A DNA stretch of 34,326 nucleotides from Clostridia bacterium. Its GTDB lineage: Bacteria; Bacillota; Clostridia; Oscillospirales; UBA644. Made by a program: the position numbers and the translations under genes. Shown here piece by piece: positions 7,401 to 12,867 of this stretch (positions within the stretch are counted from its first letter, which is position 1; each line of letters begins with the position of its first letter). Where the stretch lies: the NCBI GenBank assembly GCA_017623595.1, contig JAGAOU010000036.1:1-34326 (forward strand), given 5' to 3'. The notes beneath the pieces were generated by a model, which saw only the letters and a list, made by a program, of their open reading frames with translations, did no database searches and was not told where the DNA came from.

Positions 7401-9822
7401 AGGGGCAGGTGTGGGTGGTGTAGCCCTGCGCGGTGCAGGTTGGCGGGGTGACGGTGGAGGTGTAGGCGTGGGTGGAAACGTAGCTCAGGCCGTTGTTCAC
7501 TGCATAGGAGCGTCCTGCCGTTCCGCAGGTTACATACAAAACCGCCTTTGGGCAGTTTTCAAAATTTTCTTTGTCTATGGTGGTTACGGATGCGGGAATG
7601 ACCACCTTGGTCAGATTCGGCGCATTGCGGACGGCAATCCAATCCAGGGTGCGAACCCCTTCCTTCATCGTGATGACGGTAAGGTTTTGACAGTAATCAA
7701 AGGCCTGCTGACCGATGGACCGCACATTCCCGGGGATGGTGACGGAAATCAGTTTGTCGCAGTTAAAAAACGCAGTAGAACCGATGCTGCCCACGGTGGA
7801 AGGGATGTCGATCGACGCCAGTTGGATGCAATCGTCAAACAGGCCGTTGGGGATGCTTGTCAGTTTGCTCGGCAAGACCACCGATTTCAACGCCTTGCAG
7901 CCCGCAAAGGTGTATCCCTCCAAAAAGACCGACTCGTTTTGGAAGGTGACGCCGGTGAGAGTGGTGCAGTTTCGGAAGGCGCTGTCGCCGATATAAGTAA
8001 TGTTTTGGGGGAAGGTGACGCTCTTCAGAAACGGGCACCAGCTGAAGGCGTAATCATCGATTTTTGTGAGGGTGGACGGGAAGGTGACGGCCGTCACATC
8101 GCTTTCCCGAAAGGCATCGTAATCCACATAAACCGTTCCCTCCGGAATCACATAGCTGCCGTATCTGGCGGCGGGATAGCAGATCAGATGGGTGCCGTCT
8201 GCGGTGTAGAGAACGCCGTTCACCGATTTGTAAGCGGGATTTCCCGCCTCCACATAAATATTCTGCAGAGAGGTGCATCCGGCAAAGCAGGCCGTTCCCA
8301 AAGAGGTTACTTTTGCGGGAAGGGTGATTTGACGGATGCCGCTGTTCATGAAAGCGGTGTCCTGAATGGACGTAATGCTCTCGGGGAGCACCACGGTTCT
8401 CAGGTTGCGATCGCCGAAGAAAATGCTGTTTGGGACACTTGTCATCCCCGCAGACAAGGTGACGGAGGTCAGCGCAGAGCAGTTGGAGAAGGCACTGCTC
8501 CCCACCGTTGTGACGGAATCCGGCAGGACGATGCTTTTCAGGGCGGTACATTCCGAAAAACCGCAGGACTCTATGATCCGCAGATGCTTCGGCAGGGTAA
8601 TGGCCTGCAAGGATCTGAGGTTGTTGAATCCGTATTGTCGAATGGCCACAAGGCTGTCCGGGAGCGTCACTTGGGTGCAGTTTTTGCACCAGTAGAAGGC
8701 GCGCTCGCCTACCTCCGTAATCCCTTCCCCAACCACAATGGCGGTGACACTGTCACGGTATGCCTTCCAGGGAGCGTCGGTATAACGGTAACTTGGAATT
8801 GCCCCCGACCCGTTCACTGTCAGGGTACCGGTGTCGCCGTCCAAGACCCATTGAATCTTACTGCCGATGGTTCCGGATGCCGTTACGTTCTGCACATAGG
8901 GCAATTCCGCCATGGGATACAGCGCATGAAAGGCCTCCGTGTCAAACTTCTCGGAGCGGTAATGATGGGGAAAATCCTGCCCGGAAACGAGAAAATACCG
9001 ATAAACGTTGATCATTCCCAAATCCCAAGTGGGATCCATGTGGTAATACTTTCCCTCCAGACAAACAATGTTCCATGCGTGATTTTCCTGCTCCGTCTGA
9101 CCGGCAACCCCCGAAATGTAACGGCAATCCACTCCAAGCTCCAGAGAAAGCCTGTAATAGAGAGAGGCAATTCCCTGACAAACCGCCGTTTTGGTCATAA
9201 CCGCCGCATGGGTGGAGTGCTTATAAAGGTCCTCGGAGGTTGTATCATCCCAATCGTAATCGTAGGTAATGTTTTCGGTGATCCAATCGTAAATACCCTT
9301 TACCTTGTCATAATCCGAGGCATCCCAAAGATTCAGCTCATTCAAAATCTCAGAAACCGCGGCGTCAACCTGAACCTCCTGCCGTGCACCGGGCAACCAT
9401 TCGATGGCAAAGGAGACGTCGGTGTAAGCGCCGTCCTCGTCCGTGCCGGAAACGGAGGAAAAGGTGCATTGGATCAGGTTTGCAAGAATGTAATCCCCCT
9501 CTTTGGGGTTCCCCGTGTGGCGGGTGGCGATTTCAAAGAGTTGTGTATAGCAGTCGCTTGCAAAGCTGCCCCGCATGCGCAGAGAGACAAAGGTCTCCCT
9601 TGCGACCAACTGTTCCCGCAGATATGCGCCGCCGTCTTCCAAGGATTCAAACCCATTTGTGGGCGCGGAGGCACTTTTGGCAAGGGACGCCCGATATTCA
9701 AAGGCAACACCGCCTTTGTCGTAGGGCACGTCTTCTTTCGCCGCCGCTTCCACGGTCCACGGGTTACACCAGAAGCAGAACAAAACCAACAGGATTCCCA
9801 AAATGAAACGCAACTTTTTCAT
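1480..9822 (-). CDS. Giant secreted multidomain esterase/adhesin with C-terminal dockerin
   Basis: About 2780 residues; numbers below count from an ATG two codons upstream. In order: signal peptide; transglutaminase-like domain with C217, H250 and D265 as triad; BspA-type leucine-rich repeats (about 320-775); a CxxC repeat; a sialate O-acetylesterase/CE6-like SGNH domain (about 920-1255) with GQSNMRG (S927) and DSVH (H1240); two copies of a roughly 120-residue beta-sandwich-like module; a second, unrelated GDSL/SGNH domain (about 1744-1980; S1749, GTND, H1966); a ConA-like domain (about 2075-2272); about ten CxxC repeats; and a dockerin with two calcium loops, GDVMGDTEVDSDD and DFDGNGTLNSDD. 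The protein is probably extracellular, acting on acetylated glycans. I chose the second ATG (9822) because AAGGGTGG lies 7 nt before it but only 1 nt before the first (9828). It heads an operon with the cohesin-like gene. Substrates cannot be read from sequence. Confidence 0.9.
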   Translation of the reverse strand: MKKLRFILGILLVLFCFWCNPWTVEAAAKEDVPYDKGGVAFEYRASLAKSASAPTNGFESLEDGGAYLREQLVARETFVSLRMRGSFASDCYTQLFEIATRHTGNPKEGDYILANLIQCTFSSVSGTDEDGAYTDVSFAIEWLPGARQEVQVDAAVSEILNELNLWDASDYDKVKGIYDWITENITYDYDWDDTTSEDLYKHSTHAAVMTKTAVCQGIASLYYRLSLELGVDCRYISGVAGQTEQENHAWNIVCLEGKYYHMDPTWDLGMINVYRYFLVSGQDFPHHYRSEKFDTEAFHALYPMAELPYVQNVTASGTIGSKIQWVLDGDTGTLTVNGSGAIPSYRYTDAPWKAYRDSVTAIVVGEGITEVGERAFYWCKNCTQVTLPDSLVAIRQYGFNNLRSLQAITLPKHLRIIESCGFSECTALKSIVLPDSVTTVGSSAFSNCSALTSVTLSAGMTSVPNSIFFGDRNLRTVVLPESITSIQDTAFMNSGIRQITLPAKVTSLGTACFAGCTSLQNIYVEAGNPAYKSVNGVLYTADGTHLICYPAARYGSYVIPEGTVYVDYDAFRESDVTAVTFPSTLTKIDDYAFSWCPFLKSVTFPQNITYIGDSAFRNCTTLTGVTFQNESVFLEGYTFAGCKALKSVVLPSKLTSIPNGLFDDCIQLASIDIPSTVGSIGSTAFFNCDKLISVTIPGNVRSIGQQAFDYCQNLTVITMKEGVRTLDWIAVRNAPNLTKVVIPASVTTIDKENFENCPKAVLYVTCGTAGRSYAVNNGLSYVSTHAYTSTVTPPTCTAQGYTTHTCPCGDSYVDSYVSATGHNYKNGICTACGAENPNKISLHYDDYYDVSGKSVEIANAGTPTSYQVGYGVAENSVRDSAVVSLQGDTLIATGIGNATVKIDGVLYEVTVEPAPISLLLLIGQSNMRGSEGNANQSIICPDGMVYSTYGDDRGADNIAMTVSNAAHFVPSALTGEYRNINTIGTTDCLSGYPVYSLTEAGAGKIGPDSGFAYEWVRQTGEKVWVVNAAHGGTSINVWQPGTTEYEQCRALFTACQETLRKEIAAGHFTLSHMAYFWCQGCSDRAQSAQWYVDKYLTMHEGLKSEMSFDHDTNPNTADKTFEFGGIIPVRVGSTAACYRDGVYSITNSYAYHESFVDLRFSGPRVAQYWMINNPELPDIWGVCDIGDDWVWMPDGTNGVSTYFQTHYPNGRVDYTTQVTQKESWYTPTTPAAVHDSVHYDQIGYNEYGREAVRNALIMLGEIEAPEVEPEMKLISWDGYTEVAGITASTTGHSGTLVVPKVYPIWKSKEETYELSEGLSWDYYDLLAVDAQVEGTLTVGGKTVHVAKAAPGAHYEEHLSELPKEICCGLNLWNVLPHDSYFYSTGTNWGIHSSGNVYSVTIPVNPGERIFATAFGKAVENGHATANGIRVTFFSEYGVAKTLAPAECYSEFTANGGYLTAPEGTTAVNIAMWNNSDDNEIYLLDRAHDTNSGICGICGKDSHVHLWSDWEMKEIPGKGEPVSEERICSGCGETEIREIESVWQKYNLVEHYSDLPKNVCSGLNLWNILVHDKYYFANGINWAVYSSGSVCSVTIPVNSRDQIFATAFGKAGENGHATSDGIRVTFFSAYGVVKTMSPAECYAEFSANGGYLIAPENAIAINVAMWNNSDENELYILNREHNDQTTVTPPTCTAQGYTTHTCTVCGDSYVDTYVPATRKHTYKNGICSGCGAAVPSLKGRTLSILGASISTFAGTSNGVAADTTNSTIRNNAIYYPSAVVSDVTLTDTWWMQACNDLGLQLLVNNSWSGSSLLHTRNGTVGAYVDRCLQLHDDTGENAGEEPDIIAIQMGTNDFQYYKDTLGTANIDYASLITQNRDGTFAYGVPATSLEAAAIVLHKISVRYPNAEVYYLNISQRVDGTDALIQSFNAELKKVVEHFGAHIVDIYGSAITMESFATYIGDGRVHPNKLGMDAYTEAFKAALLANTVYTAQTHKVSMDLSGVTADYGDDKLVIDGDRYVVNLTTAADMGLKVTVTMGGKDITHTAYADGTVIIDAVTADVTITAKSVYTPKNYRWVFDGSDLVCIRGENGLTKNAGTTVDGVFSNTRYALENAVVLLHNLPWVVEWQSEGSFQNSGSSSGARIFTSTDVNASHDARYIFKSNTNGIVAMGEKTSSGSHNYGIALGDHGIDWTELHTYRLENRIASDGSNRIYLFVDGNEIGAMTHYYIGTKDQSTTSDWLSGKDFVFPYMGTDTHGFTNASIAYIAVMEGGCTHSYTSVVTPPTCTAEGYTTHTCAVCGESYTDAFVPATGHTPGAAATCTEAQHCTVCTAELEPALGHALTQHAAKPATCTDIGWNAYETCSRCDHSTYSEIPAAGHNYTHKVTAPTCTAQGYTTHTCHCGDTYVDSYVNATGHNFDDWYVTKASTEAAQGEKRRDCVNCDCFETTPVAALTHDHNRWDVTVLPAVLPTCTTTGLTEGQKCSGCGEILVAQEVVPALSHNFGTWARTKAPTCTETGTEHRDCQRCDHFETRSISALGHDLTNHAAKPATCTGIGWDAYETCSRCDLSTYKELPALGHDLTNHAAKPATCTDIGWNAYETCSRCDHSTYKELPALSHDLTQHVAKPATCTDIGWNAYETCSRCDHSTYSEIPATGHRYTHTVVPPTTDAEGYTLHTCRSCGSSYKDNYVDRLPSYVPGDVMGDTEVDSDDAIYLLKHTLFPEMYPINQTSDFDGNGTLNSDDAIYLLKYTLFPDLYPLHGGGRSVYAMPVRTRSKDGEITE
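1880..2225 (-). repeat. 117-bp tandem repeats inside the giant gene
   Basis: Near-identical units coding for about 39 residues (each with KPATCT and YETCSRCD) recur with a period of exactly 117 bp; for example, the shared ccgatg starts at 1928, 2045 and 2162. A further close copy lies near 2762. They form the most uniform part of the CxxC array and look like recent unit duplication. Confidence 0.85.
4780..5750 (-). repeat. Duplicated ~120-residue module in the giant gene
   Basis: Two coding blocks, about 5375-5745 and 4785-5155, encode closely similar modules. Both share GLNLWN, SVTIPVN, IFATAFGKA, NGHAT, GIRVTFF, PAECY, ANGGYL and AMWNNSD. The spacer between them carries CGICG and CSGCG pairs. 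The pattern suggests an internal duplication of a beta-sandwich-type (possibly carbohydrate-binding) module; the fold is inferred. Confidence 0.8.
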
Positions 9823-9908
9823 ACCCATTCCACCCTTGCAGAGTTCTTATTATCCGTAACAGCCTTGCGGCAAGCATCCGATCGACTTCAAATTCTTCCG
9901 GAAAGAAT

Positions 9909-9937
9909 AAAAAAGCGTACTTCGTGAAAGAACGCTT
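9909..9937 (-). terminator. Terminator-like hairpin in the leader of the giant operon (possible attenuator)
   Basis: On the minus strand AAGCGT pairs with ACGCTT (plus-strand 932-937 with 913-918 of the 9,9xx block). Inside are a mismatch, a 3-bp inner stem and a five-base loop, and a run of six T follows. It sits between the predicted promoter (9953-9981) and the start codon (9822), where it would end transcription about 38 nt after the start point. No antiterminator partner was identified. Confidence 0.55.
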
Positions 9938-9952
9938 GTTTTTTGTACCTAT

Positions 9953-9981
9953 ATTATAGCATACTTTTTTTGATTTGTAAA
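9953..9981 (-). promoter_or_regulatory. Promoter of the dockerin/cohesin operon
   Basis: On the minus strand TTTACA and TATAAT are separated by exactly 17 nt, a near-consensus vegetative promoter. The predicted leader to the start codon at 9822 is about 125 nt and includes the terminator-like hairpin at 9909-9937. Confidence 0.8.
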
Positions 9982-10021
9982 CCCCGAAAGCATTCTTTTT
10001 GGATACAGATGTAAAAAAACG

Positions 10022-10050
10022 GGCGCCGCGAGGGAGCGGCGCCGCGTTTT
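10022..10050. terminator. Bidirectional GC-rich terminator after the DegV-family gene
   Basis: GGCGCCGC (10022-10029) pairs with GCGGCGCC (10036-10043). A T-tract follows on the plus strand (GCGTTTTT) and an A-run precedes it, so the minus-strand transcript also exits into T residues. It most likely ends the minus-strand DegV-family transcript (stop at 10162). The rest of the 9823-10161 gap holds only the giant operon's leader and promoter. Confidence 0.8.
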
Positions 10051-10161
10051 TCGGAGAAAAGAGGGCTATGAATTTATGAAAAAGAGTTCTCGCTTGCGCA
10101 GATAATCAAGAATTCCCCGTGAAATACAGGGGCTCTTAGGAATACGGCTTCGGGGAGGCGG

Positions 10162-11049
10162 TCAGTTCACCCGCTCGTCGCCCCAGAAGAAGAGGGCTAC
10201 GGTGCCGGGGCCGGTGTGGCTGCCGATGGTGGTGCCGATGCTGTAAATCTCCACCTTGCCGTTCAGCTTGGGGAAGGTGGCTTCCACCGCATCTGCAAGG
10301 GCGCGGGCGTCCTCGTAGCAGGCGGAATGGCAGATATAGCATTTGTCGCTGTAATCGGTGCGGTTGTCGGCGGTTTCTACCATGCGTGCCAGAATTTCGC
10401 TCAAAACCTTCTTCTTGCCCATCACCTTTTTGCGGACGGTCAAATGACCTTCGTGATCCATATTCAAAAGGGGGCAAATGTTCAAAATGCCGCCCATAAC
10501 CCCTGCGGCCTTGGACACGCGTCCGCCCTTCACGTAGAAGGTCAGATCGGTGGAGAAGAACCAGTGGGACAGGCGTTTTTTGTTGGCCTCGGCCCAATCC
10601 TTCAGCTGATCGATGGTAAATCCTTCGTCCCGCAGGTCGGCCAGCTTATCCATCAGAAGGCCGAACCCGGAGGAGGCCGCCAGGGAGTCTACCACATAAA
10701 GCTTGCGGTCGGGAAACTGCTCCCGTGCCATTTCCGCAGCGGTGCGGGCCGACTGCACCGAGCCCGAAAGACCGGAGGAAAGGGAGATATGCAGTACGTC
10801 CTTGCCCGTTTCCAGAAGGGAGGTGAAGTAGGCCAGATATTCGGACACGTTCACCTGAGAGGTGGAGGTGTCTGCGCCATCGGTCATGGCTTGATAGAAT
10901 TTGTCAAAGGGAATGGTTTCGCCCAGATCGTCGGGATACTGGGTGCCATTCAAAGAATAATGAAAGCAAACGTAACGGATGTTCCGCGCTTCGAAATGCG
11001 CACGGGTCAGATCTGCCGTGGACCAGCAGCTGAGAATGTAGTCGTTCAT
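10162..11049 (-). CDS. DegV family protein (fatty-acid-binding type)
   Basis: This 295-residue protein is the usual length for the family. Family features include TSTSQVNVSEY in the N-terminal domain, the ISLSSGLSGSVQSA stretch, the LYVVDS strand, and a C-terminal GxTIGSHTGPGTV-like segment. DegV proteins bind fatty acids; several in Bacillota (FakB) present them to the kinase FakA, which is not encoded here. The reading frame is open 36 codons further upstream, but AAGGAG lies 7 nt before the ATG at 11049, and a predicted promoter lies at 11096-11124, so I take 11049 as the start. It is monocistronic, divergent from the isomerase-like gene, and ends before a strong bidirectional hairpin. Confidence 0.9.
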   Translation of the reverse strand: MNDYILSCWSTADLTRAHFEARNIRYVCFHYSLNGTQYPDDLGETIPFDKFYQAMTDGADTSTSQVNVSEYLAYFTSLLETGKDVLHISLSSGLSGSVQSARTAAEMAREQFPDRKLYVVDSLAASSGFGLLMDKLADLRDEGFTIDQLKDWAEANKKRLSHWFFSTDLTFYVKGGRVSKAAGVMGGILNICPLLNMDHEGHLTVRKKVMGKKKVLSEILARMVETADNRTDYSDKCYICHSACYEDARALADAVEATFPKLNGKVEIYSIGTTIGSHTGPGTVALFFWGDERVN

Positions 11050-11095
11050 GAAATCGCTCCTTGGGTCGGTGAATCCGAAATCTTTACATACTATT

Positions 11096-11124
11096 ATTTT
11101 ACATGAAACGGGCAAAAAAATCAA
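11096..11124 (-). promoter_or_regulatory. Promoter of the DegV-family gene
   Basis: On the minus strand TTGATT and TAAAAT are 17 nt apart, placing the transcript start about 40 nt before the ATG at 11049. Confidence 0.65.
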
Positions 11125-11167
11125 CCTACCGTGGCAAAAAACCTGTCTACGGATCAAAAACGCCCGG

Positions 11168-11203
11168 GTAGAATCAAAAAACAGGGATTCTACTCATGGT
11201 AGA
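11168..11203. promoter_or_regulatory. Palindromic operator-like block between divergent promoters
   Basis: GTAGAATC (11168-11175) is inverted as GATTCTAC (11186-11193). The latter overlaps a second dyad, TCTAC-N5-GTAGA (11189-11203). The block lies just upstream of the -35 box at 11208. A close copy of the second dyad recurs at 11365-11379, which suggests binding by one dimeric regulator at both sites. The regulator is unknown; the nearby XRE protein is one candidate. Confidence 0.5.
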
Positions 11204-11207
11204 GTCC

Positions 11208-11236
11208 TTGACAAGGAGGATTTTTTGTGGTATAAT
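11208..11236 (+). promoter_or_regulatory. Consensus promoter upstream of the isomerase-like gene
   Basis: TTGACA (11208-11213) and TATAAT (11231-11236) are both perfect, with a 17-nt spacer. The predicted leader to the ATG at 11401 is about 155 nt. It contains a small TTCC-ttcg-GGAA hairpin and the second TCTAC/GTAGA dyad; I see no T-box or riboswitch signature in it. Confidence 0.85.
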
Positions 11237-11364
11237 AAAGAAAAAGTGGGCGATTACCGCAAAAATGTTTTTTTTGACAACTATAAACTTTTTGAACGAA
11301 GAGAGAAAGTTCCTTCGGGAAGAGAGCGATCAGTTCCCCGAAAACGGCGGCACGAAAGGGGGTT

Positions 11365-11379
11365 TCTACCCTCGGTAGA
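11365..11379. promoter_or_regulatory. Second TCTAC-N5-GTAGA dyad, just before the isomerase-like gene
   Basis: TCTACCCTCGGTAGA closely matches TCTACTCATGGTAGA at 11189-11203. It lies 21 nt before the ATG and ends before the ribosome binding site. It may be a second operator half for looping or roadblock repression, or an RNA hairpin near the start site. Confidence 0.45.
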
Positions 11380-11400
11380 CCCTCGGAACAGGAGAAAAAT

Positions 11401-12198
11401 ATGGGATACGGCGTCTTTTTTGCGCACCTGCAGCAGGAAGCAATCCGACGGGGAGAGCCCCTGTCCGTCCTGCTTTCCGCCGCCAAGGATCTTGGGGTGG
11501 ATCGGGTTACGGAGAGTGTCGATCGTCTGCCCGAAATCCTTCCCCACGTGACCGAAGCGGGGATGAAGGTGAACATTGTTTACTGCGTCAGCCGATTGGT
11601 GCAGGGCGAAGATCTCGTCCGCAACCTGCAGGCGGCGGAGATGACCGCCAAGGCAGGGGGAAGCATTCTGATGCTGGTGCCCGGCTTTTATGAAAACGGG
11701 CTGACCGACGAGGATGCTCTGCGCAACAGTGTTCCGCTGATAAAGCAGATTGTGCAGGCCTGCCGCAGTTTGGGGATTCACGTTGCCATTGAGGATTACG
11801 GCGGGAAATTCACTCCCTATTCCACCGTCCCCCAGATTGTAAACTTCCTTGATGCGGCGGATGGGCTGGAATTCGTCTTTGACAGCGGAAACATTTTGTA
11901 TCACAAGCAGGATCCTCTCGCCCTTTGGGATGCCACAGAGGACCGCATTGTGGGGATCCACGCCAAGGATCTTGCCCTCACGGGACGGGAGGAGGACAGC
12001 GTTCTCACCCCTGCGGGAGAGCGGCTTTATCCCACCGCCTTCGGAGCGGGCGCTCTGCCCGGGGCGGAGCTTTGCAGACGTATCGCAAAAAAAGGGATCG
12101 TACCCGAAAAAATCACCTTTGAGCATGACCGAGGCGGTGCTCCCGATTCTTTGGAATTCCTGCGCCGTTCCGTGGCGTTTTTTAAGAACCGGTTCTAA
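11401..12198 (+). CDS. Sugar phosphate isomerase/epimerase-like TIM barrel
   Basis: This 265-residue protein belongs to the xylose isomerase-like TIM-barrel (AP endonuclease family 2) superfamily. Four positions fit the metal site: E131 (in IEDYGGKFTP), D161 (FDSGN), H187 (IHAKD) and E241 (TFEHD). It has no signal peptide, so it should be cytoplasmic. ACAGGAG precedes the ATG by 6-7 nt. It is followed after 35 nt by the XRE regulator and then by a GH20 hexosaminidase, which suggests isomerisation or epimerisation of a sugar released from glycans. Substrate is not predictable in this family; a myo-inositol or hydroxypyruvate-type isomerase role is possible but unsupported. Confidence 0.8.
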   Translation: MGYGVFFAHLQQEAIRRGEPLSVLLSAAKDLGVDRVTESVDRLPEILPHVTEAGMKVNIVYCVSRLVQGEDLVRNLQAAEMTAKAGGSILMLVPGFYENGLTDEDALRNSVPLIKQIVQACRSLGIHVAIEDYGGKFTPYSTVPQIVNFLDAADGLEFVFDSGNILYHKQDPLALWDATEDRIVGIHAKDLALTGREEDSVLTPAGERLYPTAFGAGALPGAELCRRIAKKGIVPEKITFEHDRGGAPDSLEFLRRSVAFFKNRF

Positions 12199-12233
12199 CC
12201 ATTGACCTTATTTTATGAGAAAGGAGATCTGTT

Positions 12234-12824
12234 ATGGAAGATTTGAAACTGATTTTTGCGGAAAATTTGTCCGCATTGCGCAAGAAAAAGGGCTGGACCC
12301 AGTTGGAGCTTGCGGAAAAAATCAATTATTCGGACAAGGCCGTTTCCAAATGGGAACGGGGCGAATCCCTGCCCGACGTGGTGATCCTCAAGCAGATTTC
12401 GGAACTGTTTGAGGTGACGGTGGATTACATGCTGACACGGGATCACGATACGGTAGTTGCCCCCGTATCCAAGCGCAAGCGTCGCAACCGCGCCATGATC
12501 ACCGGCATTTCCGCCGCCACGGTGTGGTTGATTGGATGTATTTTGTTTTTCTCCTTGGGGTTTGTGGAAAAGGCATCCCCCGGCGCATGGCTCATTTTTC
12601 TGGCTGCCATCCCCGCTACCTGCATCGTGCTTTTGGTGTTCAGCGCCCTTTGGTGGGGCAAGCGATTGCTTTTGACCACCATTTCCGTTTTGGTCTGGTC
12701 CCTGCTGCTGTTCACCTTTTTCACCGTTCTGTTTGTGGCGGACAAGATCATCTGGCCCATTTTCATCATCGGAATCCCCGCGCAGGTTATTGTAGGCCTT
12801 TGGGCGGGCATGCGAAGAGAATAA
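12234..12824 (+). CDS. XRE-family regulator with a C-terminal membrane domain
   Basis: This 196-residue protein has an N-terminal helix-turn-helix of the Cro/CI type (about 7-65, with WTQLELAEKINYSDKAVSKWERGESLPD). A basic linker (SKRKRRNR) and four hydrophobic segments (about 86-107, 113-135, 141-163 and 167-190) follow. This is a known layout in Bacillota, where an XRE domain is tethered to the membrane. AAAGGAG lies 7 nt before the ATG. It sits between the isomerase-like and GH20 genes on the same strand and may control them; its ligand, if any, is unknown. Confidence 0.88.
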   Translation: MEDLKLIFAENLSALRKKKGWTQLELAEKINYSDKAVSKWERGESLPDVVILKQISELFEVTVDYMLTRDHDTVVAPVSKRKRRNRAMITGISAATVWLIGCILFFSLGFVEKASPGAWLIFLAAIPATCIVLLVFSALWWGKRLLLTTISVLVWSLLLFTFFTVLFVADKIIWPIFIIGIPAQVIVGLWAGMRRE

Positions 12825-12867
12825 CATTTATCAAAAAATACTGCATTAACCATAGGAGGCGTGTAAT

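Noticed and set aside
7357-9927. Long plus-strand open frame of 856 codons opposite the giant gene, and similar ones at 2809-4389 and 1390-2805
   Set aside because: They are mirror images of a gene with clear domains on the minus strand, have no ribosome binding site or recognisable domain, and arise from its codon bias.
11050-11157. Upstream extension of the DegV-family frame by 36 codons
   Set aside because: The extension overlaps the predicted promoter and lacks a ribosome binding site, while AAGGAG lies 7 nt before 11049.
11237-11400. Possible T-box or riboswitch in the long leader of the isomerase-like gene
   Set aside because: No T-box antiterminator sequence, no specifier loop pattern and no terminator before the ATG; only small hairpins and a dyad were seen.
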